A DNA stretch of 64,000 bases from contig CANOTJ010000004.1 in NCBI GenBank assembly GCA_947570175.1, positions 1 to 64,000 on the forward strand. The letters are read 5' to 3'. The DNA comes from an uncultured Mycoplasmatota bacterium (GTDB lineage Bacteria; Bacillota_I; Bacilli_A; RF39; UBA660). Below are positions 9,073 through 17,866 of the stretch, in pieces. The notes beneath the pieces are model-generated. The model made no database searches, was not told where the DNA came from, and saw only the letters and a program-made list of their open reading frames with translations. Numbering within the stretch: position 1 is the stretch's first letter; every line of letters begins with the position of its first letter. Made by a program: the position numbers and the translations under genes.

Positions 9073-10272
9073 ATGAAAAAACAAGGATTTACATTAGTAG
9101 AATTATTAGCAGCAATTGTTATTATGGGAGTAATTGCTTTAATTGTATTTCCATCTGTTTCATCTTATATTACAAAATCTAGAAATAAATCGTATAACAT
9201 TCAGGTAGATTTATTAGAAAAAGCTGCTAAAAAATGGGTAGTAGAACATAATCAGGAGCTTTCAAAACTAGATGAATATCATTTAAATAATATTAATTTA
9301 ACAATTACAACATTAAAGCAAGAAGAATATATAGAAGATAGTTATATTACAAATCCAAAAACTAGAAAGATAATGAATGGATGTATAGTAGCAACTTATA
9401 ATGGAAATGATAATCAATATGAATTTAAATACCATGATGGTAAAAATGAATTAGATAGTAAATCTTCTGAAACAGATCTTTATCAATCAGAGATTGCAGG
9501 GTGTGATTCTTATGATGGATATATTTATACCTACAATAGTGCTTATGAAAAGACAAATGGTTTAGCAAAATCAAATGGAAGTACTATTCAGCCTTCAGAG
9601 ACTTTCGCAACTAAACTAATTTCGTCTAAAGATGATAATCTAAAAAACTTAGGGAATGAATATTATTATCAAGGATTGAATGCTCAAAATTATGTAAAAA
9701 TAGATGGATATGATACAGTATGGAGAATACTTACTATTGATAAAAATAGTAAAACAATGAAATTAGTAGCTCCTTCTAGTACAGTCAATTCTACTTTAAT
9801 TAATAGTAATCCATTTAATGCTCCTTCTTTTGAAAAATCAACAGATATAAAAACAAATTTAGAAGCCGAAATAAATAAGATAACCTCTAGTATTATAAAA
9901 GAAGAAACCAATTTCTCGGTAGGAAATATTACCAATTTAAATAATAGTTATGATATTATTTCTTCAGAAGAAAGACAGAGTTCCTATGTTGGAAAAATTG
10001 GTTTGATTACTGCCAGTGAATATTTAAAAACAATGAATGAAAATGGACAATCCTATTTAACTCCATCTGTAACTACTTGGACAATGAATTTTTCTAATGG
10101 AAAACATGTGATTATTGATGAACAAGGAAAATTAGTGACTGCAGATGTTAATAGTGACTCTAGACGTGTATATCCAACGATTGTTATTCAAGCGAACGTT
10201 ATTCAAAAAGGAGGAAGTGGAACAAGTACAGACCCTTATTCTATTGATTCTATTGAAAATAAAACGACTTAG
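9073..10272 (+). CDS. Prepilin-like surface protein with N-terminal methylation motif
   Basis: It begins KKQGFTLVELLAAIVIMG, a canonical class III (type IV prepilin/pseudopilin) signal cleaved before F by a prepilin peptidase, with Glu at mature position 5, followed by one hydrophobic helix. The large remainder (about residues 40-399) is exported; it includes YYYQGLNAQNYVKIDGYDTV leading into WRILTID, a motif type I associate with surface proteins of related gut Bacilli. It starts one base after the PBP stop and has AAGGAGG upstream, so it is probably co-transcribed with the division cluster. No pilus assembly genes are present in this window. Confidence 0.75.
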   Translation: MKKQGFTLVELLAAIVIMGVIALIVFPSVSSYITKSRNKSYNIQVDLLEKAAKKWVVEHNQELSKLDEYHLNNINLTITTLKQEEYIEDSYITNPKTRKIMNGCIVATYNGNDNQYEFKYHDGKNELDSKSSETDLYQSEIAGCDSYDGYIYTYNSAYEKTNGLAKSNGSTIQPSETFATKLISSKDDNLKNLGNEYYYQGLNAQNYVKIDGYDTVWRILTIDKNSKTMKLVAPSSTVNSTLINSNPFNAPSFEKSTDIKTNLEAEINKITSSIIKEETNFSVGNITNLNNSYDIISSEERQSSYVGKIGLITASEYLKTMNENGQSYLTPSVTTWTMNFSNGKHVIIDEQGKLVTADVNSDSRRVYPTIVIQANVIQKGGSGTSTDPYSIDSIENKTT

Positions 10273-10287
10273 ATCGTTTTATTTTTT
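10261..10287 (+). terminator. Terminator of the mraZ-to-prepilin cluster
   Basis: The hairpin AAAACGA / TCGTTTT overlaps the stop codon of the prepilin-like gene and is followed by a T run (10282-10287). Confidence 0.8.
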
Positions 10288-10355
10288 GCTATTTAAAATA
10301 CAATAGATTATATACTAACTAAGGTAGTTAATAAGTTAGAATGTGATTCTTTTAA

Positions 10356-10451
10356 TTACTTTTGATATCTAGAAATATTTAATAAAATTCCCATACTAGC
10401 TAATGTAATTAATAAACTAGATCCACCATAACTTAGAAAGGGTAGCGTAAC
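10356..10451 (-). pseudogene. ftsW: Severed C-terminal end of ftsW/spoVE
   Basis: On the minus strand this 32-codon piece reads [14 protein letters not shown], then [17 protein letters not shown] and stop. That is the conserved last periplasmic loop and last membrane helix of FtsW/RodA/SpoVE proteins. It has no start of its own. It is the missing tail of the gene at 19119-20111, displaced by the insertion of the element between them. Joining ...IPVTG to [10 protein letters not shown]... restores the family sequence in frame (361 aa in total). Confidence 0.93.
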
Positions 10452-10486
10452 CCCCTATGTCTTGCACTCGTAACTGTTTTTTGATA

Positions 10487-10538
10487 GGTAACACTTACAA
10501 AGTAACTGAAAATTAAGGGTAACACTTCCAAATAACTG
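10487..10538. repeat. Direct repeat pair between attachment site and recombinase
   Basis: Two near-identical copies of about 21-22 bp occur at 10487-10508 and 10518-10538. Both start GGTAACACTT and end TAACTG, and a partial CGTAACTG lies at about 10469. They sit between the element end and the stop codon of its recombinase, so recombinase or accessory-factor binding is the likely role. Confidence 0.6.
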
Positions 10539-10541
10539 CTT

Positions 10542-12122
10542 TTATACAACAGTTTCTTTTAATTCTGGAAACTTTAGATGAACATATACTTTTTTGTCTT
10601 TATCTATTTCTATTCTGTCAACTAATCTTTCTATCATATTTTTAGTAGGATTTTTTAATGACATATAATCAAGAATAGATTTTTTACATTTATGAAAACT
10701 TGAATTAGTATTGTTTTGATTTTCATTAGCAACTTTTTTCTTTTCTAAATCTTCTAATTCAACATTTAATTTTGATATTTCACCTTGTGTCTTATCATAT
10801 ATTCTTTTATACATATCATCATCTACTAAACCTTTTACTTTATCAAGATAAAGATTATCAATAGTATTTTTATGAGAATTTAACAGAGTTTTAATTCTAT
10901 CTATTTTTATATTTATTTCTTTTATATTTTTCATAACAATATCTTCTGAATTATCTTCAATTTCATTAAAGTTATAATGTTTACAAAAATTTTCACATAC
11001 CTCTTGTAAATATTCTATAATATCTTCTTCTAACCAGTCATAATTAATTCTGTGAGATGAACATACTCCAAATTTTCCTTTTCTAGTATATAAATTACAT
11101 TGTGTATAGTGTCTTACACCAGATTTTAATACATCTTCACTTATTCTAATAGTACGACCACATTCATGACAATAAAGCATACCACCTAACAAATAATCAA
11201 GTTGATGATCAGTTGCTCTAGTAGTCATTTTAGATTTTATAATTTCTTGCACTTTTTCAAATACTTCCTTAGAAATAATACCCTCATGTGTATTTTCTAC
11301 TATAATTAATTCATCAGCAGTAGTTTTTCGTAGTTTTTTAGAATTATAACTAATTTTATTATGAGTATTCTGCACCATATTACCAATATACATTTGATTT
11401 GTTAATATACCAAAAACAGTCTGTCTTTTCCATATACCATAACCATCGTTTTCTGTTACATTTTTTGCTCTAGGTTCTTTCTTATGAACTATTGGAATAG
11501 GTATTTTCTTAAGTGTCAATGATTCTGCTATCTTATTTGGGCTATAACCATCAAGAGCAAGATCATAAATTAATTCAATAACATACCTTACATCTTCATC
11601 TACAATTAATTTATGTCTATCAGATGGATCTTTTTTATATCCATATAGTGGAAAAGAACCAATATAATCACCACGATTTTGTTTTGCTCTTAAAGAAGTT
11701 TTAACTTTTTTAGAAACATCTCTTAAATATAAGTCATTAACACTTAGTCTAATACCAAGCATCGAATCACCAATATTGGAATCGTAAGAATCATTAATAG
11801 CAATATATCTTACACCTTTTTCTAAAAAGTATTCTTCAATGTATTTACCAGTCTTATACATCTCACGACCAAGTCTTGATAAATCTTTAGTAATTACACA
11901 ATTAATTTTTCCATTTTCAATATCCTTAATCATTTCTTGAAATCCTGGTCTATCAAAATTACCACCAGAGTAACCATCATCTATATAGTGTTTATAAATT
12001 TTTAGATTATTAAATTTAGCAAATGAATCAATTATAATCTTTTGACTTTGAATAGAAGAACTTTCATCTGTTTTATTGTCTGCATCTGATAATCTATCAT
12101 AAGCACCACAAATATATTCCAT
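10542..12122 (-). CDS. Large serine recombinase of the ftsW/spoVE element
   Basis: This is a site-specific integrase/excisionase (TnpX/TndX type). The N-terminal resolvase domain has AYDRLSDAD, the catalytic serine in DESSSIQSQ, and VITKDLSRLGRE. It is followed by a Recombinase domain (PLYGYKKDPSDRHKL, GIWKRQTVFGILTNQMYIG), a zinc ribbon (CHECGRTI ... CNLYTRKGKFGVC), a coiled coil, and a C-terminal IDRIEIDKDKKV segment. The length of 526 aa is typical. It lies 90 bases from the element end and is the expected enzyme for integration into, and excision from, the SEDS gene. Confidence 0.93.
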   Translation of the reverse strand: MEYICGAYDRLSDADNKTDESSSIQSQKIIIDSFAKFNNLKIYKHYIDDGYSGGNFDRPGFQEMIKDIENGKINCVITKDLSRLGREMYKTGKYIEEYFLEKGVRYIAINDSYDSNIGDSMLGIRLSVNDLYLRDVSKKVKTSLRAKQNRGDYIGSFPLYGYKKDPSDRHKLIVDEDVRYVIELIYDLALDGYSPNKIAESLTLKKIPIPIVHKKEPRAKNVTENDGYGIWKRQTVFGILTNQMYIGNMVQNTHNKISYNSKKLRKTTADELIIVENTHEGIISKEVFEKVQEIIKSKMTTRATDHQLDYLLGGMLYCHECGRTIRISEDVLKSGVRHYTQCNLYTRKGKFGVCSSHRINYDWLEEDIIEYLQEVCENFCKHYNFNEIEDNSEDIVMKNIKEINIKIDRIKTLLNSHKNTIDNLYLDKVKGLVDDDMYKRIYDKTQGEISKLNVELEDLEKKKVANENQNNTNSSFHKCKKSILDYMSLKNPTKNMIERLVDRIEIDKDKKVYVHLKFPELKETVV

Positions 12123-12208
12123 TATACTAAAACCTTTCGTGTAGAAGATTTTTCAGTATTGCTATGGGTATTATTTTGATTATCATAATCAATTTTTAAG
12201 TATTGCAT
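12122..12208 (-). CDS. Tiny ORF (28 aa) coupled to recombinase
   Basis: An ATG preceded by GGAGG (from GGAGGTAAGTTATTA) opens a 28-codon frame beginning MQYLKIDYDNQN. Its TAA overlaps the ATG of the recombinase (TAATG). It may be a leader peptide that delivers ribosomes to the recombinase start rather than a functional protein. Confidence 0.45.
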   Translation of the reverse strand: MQYLKIDYDNQNNTHSNTEKSSTRKVLV

Positions 12209-12321
12209 TAATAACTTACCTCCAATTCCAAATTATGCAATACCAATACCTCACGATGCCATGTTACCATCCTTACAACAAAAAAGCAAATCATTTTGCT
12301 TTTAAATTTCTCAAATAGCAT
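12208..12321 (-). CDS. Tiny ORF (37 aa)
   Basis: A strong site, AAGGAGGG, seven bases before ATG (12319-12321), starts a 37-aa frame beginning MLFEKFKSKMICFF. It overlaps the 44-aa ORF upstream and its stop overlaps the start of the 28-aa ORF downstream. I recognise no family. It is part of a chain of overlapping tiny frames leading to the recombinase. Confidence 0.4.
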   Translation of the reverse strand: MLFEKFKSKMICFFVVRMVTWHREVLVLHNLELEVSY

Positions 12322-12425
12322 AAATATCCCTCCTTTAATATTTCTTCTAGTTTTGTACCATTATCCTTATGAATAAATTTAATATCTAAATTTCTTTTTT
12401 TTCCACTTTTACTTACTCGTTTCAT
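12291..12425 (-). CDS. Small basic protein (44 aa)
   Basis: The ATG at 12425 follows GAGGTG at good spacing. The protein begins MKRVSKSGKKRNLDIKFIHK and is strongly basic. It is the first of three tiny overlapping ORFs between the coupling protein and the recombinase. Size, charge and position would suit a recombination directionality factor or a regulator, but this is inference. Confidence 0.45.
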   Translation of the reverse strand: MKRVSKSGKKRNLDIKFIHKDNGTKLEEILKEGYLCYLRNLKAK

Positions 12426-12481
12426 GGAGTGTTCACCTCTATAAAACCTATTCTAAAAAAAGGAAATAATGAATATCTTTG

Positions 12482-14509
12482 TTAGACATTTTTATTTCCT
12501 TTCTCTAAAGTTAAGTCATTTTCTAAAGGATTCTTTAAATGTATTTCAATAGTAGACTTAGTATTATTACCATTATCTATTTCTAAATGGAATACTTCCT
12601 TATTTATTTTACCTTTAATAAAGGTTAATTCTTTAGTATTAAGTGGCTTAGATAATTCAAAACTTGCATAAGTTCTATTATTATTTTCTTTAAATTCAAA
12701 TAGTGAAATTTTATCTTTAAGTTGATCTTGTACTATTTCAACTATGCTTTTTAATTTTATTTTTTCTTCTTCTTTGAATTTATCGTATTCTGATAATTCT
12801 TCTTTATAGATAGACTTATCATTTCTATTTCTATAAAGTCTATCATACTTTGTTTTAATATCTTCTACTGTGAAATAAGTATTACTTAAATCTACTAGTG
12901 GGGTTATCTTTCTTTCTAACTCCCCACTAGAATAACACGAAAGTTTTTTATATATAACAGTATCCCTAAAAATTGGATATCCTATATTTGGAAAAATTAT
13001 AGTTTTGTAATGAAGATTTTTTACTTCATCTGGGGTTAGAAGATCACGAGCAATTAAAGAAGTAGATTTATTCCCATTATAATTAGTTAAACTAACTGAC
13101 TGACTAATAGAGTTAGATTCTATTGTCTTTTTACCTAATCTTTTACTAATTGCTTCAGCAGTATCCATTGTATTAGTTTTAAGATAAGCAAGTCCAGAGT
13201 TATCAAGTATAATCTGGGCTACTTCTTTACCATAGACATTATCTAATTGGCTTAAACTTTGTATAAACAAGTGATACCTTAATCCACGAGAACGAGCCAC
13301 AGAAATTATGGATTCTATGCTTGGCTCTACTAAAGGTGGGCAATTTGAAAATTCATCACAAATCCAGTCAATTTCAATAGGACATTTTTTACTATCATTA
13401 GCATTAGCAAGTTTTACTAATTCTTTATATAAAAGACCTAGTATAATGGTAACTAAAGTATAATAAATTTTATCTTCATCTGGAACTATAACAAATAAAG
13501 CAGACTTTTCCTTACCTAAAATATCAAAGTCAAAATCTGACTTACTAGTAACATTAGCAACATTTACATCATCAAATATAGCCATTTTTTCAGAGAAAAC
13601 ACTAGTAATAGATTTATAAGTATTTTCACTTGATGAAAGAATAGGAATCAAACTATCTTTTGATTTAGTTCCATAAGGTTTTTGCTCAATATATAATTTA
13701 AACTTTTTAGAATTTTTTTCTTCCATAGTAGAATTTTGAAATTTACGAATGGAAGTCATGGTAATTTGCTCACGATTAATTTTACCATCCTTATATTCTT
13801 CTAAGAAAAAACCAATTAAACCCTCCAGTAAGTTTTTAGCACTATTATTCCAAAATGGATCTTTACCTTGTGATTTATCATAGGTAATCATAGATGCTAG
13901 AGAAGTAATTAATCTATTTGTTTCTGCATAACTAGAAATAGACTTATTCTGATATTCTAACTTTTCATTTTCATTTTTAGCAGTATTAACTAGATTTTCA
14001 TATTTTATATATTCTTCATATTCACTTATAACTGGCTCTAAGATATTTATATGATTAGATAATTCTGGATGTCTAAAATCTATTGTTAAAACTTTGTACC
14101 CTTTATTATGTAACATTTTAGAAGTAGTATGGTATATTTCACCCTTAGGATCAGTAACAAATACACTTCGTGGCTTTTTAGCATTAGCAATAAAACTCAC
14201 CATATTTATAACACAAGTAACACTTTTACCAGAGCCACTTGATCCTAGATAAACATAATGGGGTGTTTCTTTATCAAACCATACATGGCTTACATTTTTA
14301 TCATAATAAACTGGAAAACCTACATCTTGAATATTAGATATTTTTTCTTTTACAAAATTCTTATTTATTTCTGAAACAGTCGCAAATCTTGCAGATCCAT
14401 ACTCATTATTGTTTTTAATTTTATGCTTTGCTATTATTGGCTCTATATAAATAAAGCAAATAATAAAAACAATTAAAACTAACAATAAAATAATAAGGGG
14501 CAAACTCAT
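12482..14509 (-). CDS. VirD4/TraG-family type IV coupling protein
   Basis: This is a conjugative coupling ATPase. It has an N-terminal membrane helix (residues about 3-22), then GSARFAT, Walker A LGSSGSGKSVTC, VTDPKGEIYH, and Walker B IDWICDEFSNCPPL, followed by ARSRGLRYHLFIQSLSQL, typical of TraG/VirD4 proteins of Gram-positive conjugative elements. The length of 675 aa is complete. It normally hands the relaxase-DNA complex to a type IV secretion channel; neither relaxase nor channel genes are in this element, so it would need a helper or is a leftover. Confidence 0.92.
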   Translation of the reverse strand: MSLPLIILLLVLIVFIICFIYIEPIIAKHKIKNNNEYGSARFATVSEINKNFVKEKISNIQDVGFPVYYDKNVSHVWFDKETPHYVYLGSSGSGKSVTCVINMVSFIANAKKPRSVFVTDPKGEIYHTTSKMLHNKGYKVLTIDFRHPELSNHINILEPVISEYEEYIKYENLVNTAKNENEKLEYQNKSISSYAETNRLITSLASMITYDKSQGKDPFWNNSAKNLLEGLIGFFLEEYKDGKINREQITMTSIRKFQNSTMEEKNSKKFKLYIEQKPYGTKSKDSLIPILSSSENTYKSITSVFSEKMAIFDDVNVANVTSKSDFDFDILGKEKSALFVIVPDEDKIYYTLVTIILGLLYKELVKLANANDSKKCPIEIDWICDEFSNCPPLVEPSIESIISVARSRGLRYHLFIQSLSQLDNVYGKEVAQIILDNSGLAYLKTNTMDTAEAISKRLGKKTIESNSISQSVSLTNYNGNKSTSLIARDLLTPDEVKNLHYKTIIFPNIGYPIFRDTVIYKKLSCYSSGELERKITPLVDLSNTYFTVEDIKTKYDRLYRNRNDKSIYKEELSEYDKFKEEEKIKLKSIVEIVQDQLKDKISLFEFKENNNRTYASFELSKPLNTKELTFIKGKINKEVFHLEIDNGNNTKSTIEIHLKNPLENDLTLEKGNKNV

Positions 14510-14533
14510 AGTAAGCCCCTCACTAAATTATTG

Positions 14534-14689
14534 TTATAAAACATAATCCTCCTTATTTAACACATAAATTTTCTTATGATAAATAAGTAAGTACTTTATA
14601 ACTTTTTCATTTTCAATAACCACATATCTATGCCCCCAAAACTTTTTATGAAACCATAGAAACTTTGAAATTAATTCTTTAAACTTCAT
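14534..14689 (-). CDS. Small hypothetical protein (51 aa)
   Basis: The ATG (14687-14689) has AGGTGA five bases upstream. The frame, beginning MKFKELISKFLWFHKKFWGH, is basic and aromatic. It overlaps the end of the 117-aa gene by about 11 bases and lies just before the coupling protein, so it is likely co-expressed with it. No family is recognised. Confidence 0.5.
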   Translation of the reverse strand: MKFKELISKFLWFHKKFWGHRYVVIENEKVIKYLLIYHKKIYVLNKEDYVL

Positions 14690-15032
14690 AGGAATCACCT
14701 TTATTTTTATCTAAGTCATAGACAATATTATTTATAATAGAATTTATGTCTATATTAGTAATATTTTTAAAATTACCATAACCATCTTTTATTAAATAAT
14801 CACAATTAGTAGATTCCACATCTTCTAGCATATATTTAATTCTTTCCCAACCAGATTTATCAATATCATGTCTTATAATATCTCTAATACCATTATCATC
14901 ATAAATATCATCTGTATATTCGTACAAATCATTTTGATAAACATAATCCATAAAATCATTAATTCTAGTGTATAGAAGTTCATTATCACTACTAGTTTTA
15001 AATTCTAATAATTCTTCTTTATTCAATGTCAT
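14679..15032 (-). CDS. Acidic hypothetical protein of the element
   Basis: A 117-aa acidic protein with many Asp/Glu/Asn/Tyr residues (YEYTDDIYDDNGIRDIIRHD) and no membrane segment. It overlaps the 150-aa gene upstream by 14 bases, indicating translational coupling. I do not recognise the family; conserved acidic proteins of this size are common beside coupling proteins in Bacillota conjugative elements. Confidence 0.6.
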   Translation of the reverse strand: MTLNKEELLEFKTSSDNELLYTRINDFMDYVYQNDLYEYTDDIYDDNGIRDIIRHDIDKSGWERIKYMLEDVESTNCDYLIKDGYGNFKNITNIDINSIINNIVYDLDKNKGDSYEV

Positions 15033-15471
15033 AATCTTGTTCCTTTTCTTTATCTAAAATTCCTTTTTTAGCAAGTTCCAATCCATGACTTAAAGATGGA
15101 CTATTAGCAATTTGTTCTCTAGTTAATTCTAAGGCATTCAAAGTATCATCTAATTCATAAGTATAACCATATTCGTGATTTTCAAGTTCACTAACAAACA
15201 TATCTTTAATATAACCATCACCAGTTTTATCTTGCTCAATTAAATCTTTATGTTCTTTTCTAATTTCAGTCCACATTTTATTATATTCTTCAATATCAGT
15301 TTTTCTTAGAAAACCGCCAGCTTCAATAGAAACTATTTTATCTGTATCATTTTCTGTTAATCCCCATTTTTCCATCATATTTTTAAATTGCTCATTACTA
15401 AAGGCAAAACCTAGTGGAAAATCATTAACTCTTTTCTGATGTCTATTTTTAACTTCATCATATTTATTCAT
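15019..15471 (-). CDS. Hypothetical protein of conjugative elements
   Basis: A 150-aa soluble protein containing FPLGFAFSNEQFKNMMEKWG and VSIEAGGFLRKTDIEEY. This resembles a conserved uncharacterised family that I associate with Tn1549-like conjugative elements (DUF7659-like), but I could not verify that. It sits in a tight minus-strand run: methyltransferase, this gene, 117-aa gene, 51-aa gene, coupling protein. Confidence 0.55.
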   Translation of the reverse strand: MNKYDEVKNRHQKRVNDFPLGFAFSNEQFKNMMEKWGLTENDTDKIVSIEAGGFLRKTDIEEYNKMWTEIRKEHKDLIEQDKTGDGYIKDMFVSELENHEYGYTYELDDTLNALELTREQIANSPSLSHGLELAKKGILDKEKEQDYDIE

Positions 15472-16182
15472 TTAATCACCATCCTTATTTATTTCTGATA
15501 TTCTTTTATTTGCAATATCAAAATATTTTTTATTTATTTCAAATCCTATATATTTTCTATTTTCTAAAATACAAGCAACTGCAGTTGTACCACTACCTAA
15601 AAAGCAGTCTAAAACTATGTCATTTTCTCTAGAACTGTTCCTAATTAATCTTCTTATTAATTCCAAAGGTTTTATAGTAGGATGCTCATACAATTTTTTA
15701 TCTTTAACATTTGCTTGTGATATATAAATTGTTTTAGCATCTTCATAACTTTGTGGCTTACAGTAACCATCTTTTCTAAAATATAAACAATATTCTTTAT
15801 CATTCATATATTTATTACTAAAAAGAGGGATAGGATTCGTTTTACCCCACACAACAACTTCTAACTTACATTGAAGTTGTAAATTAAAATATTTTATATA
15901 CATAGGTATTTGTCTAGCATTACACCAAATATAAATATTAATACCTTTCATAACTCTAACAATTTCATCTAAAACCCTAATATCAAAACTACTAACTAAA
16001 TTATTATCAATTAATTCTTTTTCTAATTTCATAATATCGTGTGATAATTTATCATTTCCTTTTTTACCACCAGTAGTACAAATATCGTAGGGTGGATCTA
16101 TTAATACTAGATCAATAGAGTTATCTGGTATTTTTTTTAGTCCAACTAGACAATCCTCATTATATATTTTATTTACTTCCAT
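15472..16182 (-). CDS. DNA methyltransferase (N6-adenine or N4-cytosine, beta order)
   Basis: The catalytic motif DPPY (LVLIDPPYDICTTGG, residues about 26-40) precedes the SAM-binding LDCFLGSGTTAVACI near the C terminus, which is the order of beta-class amino-methyltransferases. TIKPLELIRRLIRNSS is the usual segment before the SAM motif. The length of 236 aa is normal. No restriction enzyme is adjacent, so it is an orphan methylase of the element, plausibly for restriction evasion. Its ATG overlaps the stop of the HTH gene (TTAATG). Confidence 0.9.
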   Translation of the reverse strand: MEVNKIYNEDCLVGLKKIPDNSIDLVLIDPPYDICTTGGKKGNDKLSHDIMKLEKELIDNNLVSSFDIRVLDEIVRVMKGINIYIWCNARQIPMYIKYFNLQLQCKLEVVVWGKTNPIPLFSNKYMNDKEYCLYFRKDGYCKPQSYEDAKTIYISQANVKDKKLYEHPTIKPLELIRRLIRNSSRENDIVLDCFLGSGTTAVACILENRKYIGFEINKKYFDIANKRISEINKDGD

Positions 16183-16433
16183 TAACTGGGCTTCCTTTCA
16201 TATAAAAAGGTGGGTAGTATATCCCATCTTTGCCTAGTTAAATATTCATAATCTATTTTTAAAATTTTACATAATCTAAATAAAAAAACACTACTAACAT
16301 TTCTAATTTTATCATTTTCTATTTTACTAAGAGTAGAGATAGAAATATTAGAAAGTTCTGATAGTGTTCTTAAAGATAATTTTCTTTTTATTCTTTCTTC
16401 TTTTAATAAATTTCCAATTTTATTTATAAACAT
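16182..16433 (-). CDS. XRE-family HTH regulator
   Basis: An 83-aa protein whose first 60 residues form a Cro/CI helix-turn-helix (LKEERIKRKLSLRTLSELSN followed by ISISTLSKIENDKIRN). It probably controls the downstream methyltransferase-to-coupling-protein genes, with which it is translationally coupled. GGAGG lies unusually close (one or two bases) to the ATG used here. Confidence 0.85.
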   Translation of the reverse strand: MFINKIGNLLKEERIKRKLSLRTLSELSNISISTLSKIENDKIRNVSSVFLFRLCKILKIDYEYLTRQRWDILPTFLYERKPS

Positions 16434-16505
16434 TCCTCCTTTACTTAATTTATTATATAAAAAAACAGACCATCATTGATCTGCTCGATTAATTGTAATT
16501 TTATA

Positions 16506-17138
16506 CTATGATTTATTTTCCAAATACCAATATGAATGTAATCCATAATTGAATACTTTAGCATTTTGGGGAACTTGTTTAATTGTATTATAAACATTTG
16601 CTAAATCTCCCATAGCAAAAAATATCATAATCCAAGTCAAAAATACATATACAAGACTTATTATCAAGTCTATTTTATCGGCTATGAATAGCCATAAAAT
16701 AAATGGAATTATTCCTAATATTATCATAGGTGCTAGTGAAATAACTATAAATCTTATTTTTGAAATTCTGGTATTACAATATATAAAATAAGCACCATTT
16801 GAAGTATATTTCCATATTGTTTTTTTACTTTTTGCAGGGTATAAACAAGCGTGTATATATTCGTGAACAAATTTTAAAATATAATTCATCAAAATAGCAA
16901 TAGCAATAATACAAAATGTTTTAAAATTAAGACTTATATGTCCCTCTATATTTTGTATTCTTATTATTGTAATAATTATTATAGGAATAATTATTGGTAA
17001 TTCTAGTGTAAATCCCAAATTAAATAAATCATTTATTTCTTTTCCTTCTTTAAATTGAATTGCTTTTATTGGTAACTTATCATTACCAATAAGTTGTTTT
17101 TCATTTTCAAATTTGCCCATATAAGTTATATTAAGCAT
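16506..17138 (-). CDS. DUF3267-type membrane zinc metalloprotease
   Basis: A membrane protein with four hydrophobic helices and an HEYIHACLYP motif (HEXXH) in the second helix region, as in the DUF3267 putative zincin peptidases. GAGAGGT is correctly placed for the ATG at 17138 (210 aa); the longer frame to 17237 has no such site. It is cargo of the element; the substrate is unknown. Confidence 0.75.
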   Translation of the reverse strand: MLNITYMGKFENEKQLIGNDKLPIKAIQFKEGKEINDLFNLGFTLELPIIIPIIIITIIRIQNIEGHISLNFKTFCIIAIAILMNYILKFVHEYIHACLYPAKSKKTIWKYTSNGAYFIYCNTRISKIRFIVISLAPMIILGIIPFILWLFIADKIDLIISLVYVFLTWIMIFFAMGDLANVYNTIKQVPQNAKVFNYGLHSYWYLENKS

Positions 17139-17169
17139 TTTCATACCTCTCTTACTAATTGTAATTTTT

Positions 17170-17313
17170 CTATTTAGCAATAAATCTATAAATTGCATAA
17201 GCAACCCATATAAGCCAAGAGAATGCCCATATATCAAATATAAAACTTACTGATAGATACAAAATTGCAACTATAATGGCAATTATCCAATTCATTAGTT
17301 TTTTATTTTTCAC
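17170..17313 (-). CDS. Small membrane protein (47 aa)
   Basis: A GTG start at 17313 follows AAAGTGAGA. The 47-aa frame has a short basic head (MKNKKL) and two hydrophobic stretches (IIAIIVAILYLSVSFIF; AFSWLIWVAYAIY). It lies between the metalloprotease and the HEAT-like gene, on the same strand. The family is unknown. Confidence 0.5.
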   Translation of the reverse strand: MKNKKLMNWIIAIIVAILYLSVSFIFDIWAFSWLIWVAYAIYRFIAK

Positions 17314-17347
17314 AATATTTCATCTCACTTTCAAATTGTAATTTGCA

Positions 17348-17776
17348 TTATAGATGTTCTAAAATATAATCTATATCTTTTTTTATTAAAGATCGCATAC
17401 TATCTTTATATTTAGTCAATTCTAAATTTCTTACTTTATTTTCTATAACATCTGTAAGTTCAATTTTATACATTAAAATCAAATTAAGTTTTTCTAAACA
17501 TTGCCTTACTGATGTTCCTTTGTCATCTTCTAACTCTTTTAATATTATATCAATATTATTATTTATTTTATTTTCATTATCCCATTTTGCTAAACAACAG
17601 ATTAGTCTAAATCCTCGAACTCTTATAAATGCTTTTGAATTATTTAACATATTTAAGAATTCATTAAAATAGTTATATAACTCATTTGATTCAGTAGTTA
17701 TAGTTTCAAGTTCTAGTAATGTTTTATAAGCACTATTGTTATCTTCGTTATACAAATTTTCTATTTTTTCTTTCAT
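17348..17776 (-). CDS. HEAT-like helical protein (family often mislabelled SufBD)
   Basis: An all-helical, soluble protein of about 142 aa with MKEKIENLYNEDNNSAYKTL at the start and IRVRGFRLICCLAKWDNENK in the middle. It resembles a clostridial family that databases often label 'SufBD protein' although it has no Fe-S assembly motifs; it looks like HEAT repeats. The ATG at 17776 has GAGGTG six bases upstream. The role is unknown. Confidence 0.65.
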   Translation of the reverse strand: MKEKIENLYNEDNNSAYKTLLELETITTESNELYNYFNEFLNMLNNSKAFIRVRGFRLICCLAKWDNENKINNNIDIILKELEDDKGTSVRQCLEKLNLILMYKIELTDVIENKVRNLELTKYKDSMRSLIKKDIDYILEHL

Positions 17777-17866
17777 ACACAACACCTCATCAAATTACTA
17801 TTTGTCTGTTAGATACATTATAACATTTTTTAACTTTTATTTATATAATAGTTAATAAAAAAAGAA

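Noticed and set aside
17348-17776. Fe-S assembly (SufBD) function
   Set aside because: The label is used for this family in databases, but no SufB/SufD motifs are visible; it looks like a HEAT-like helical protein.
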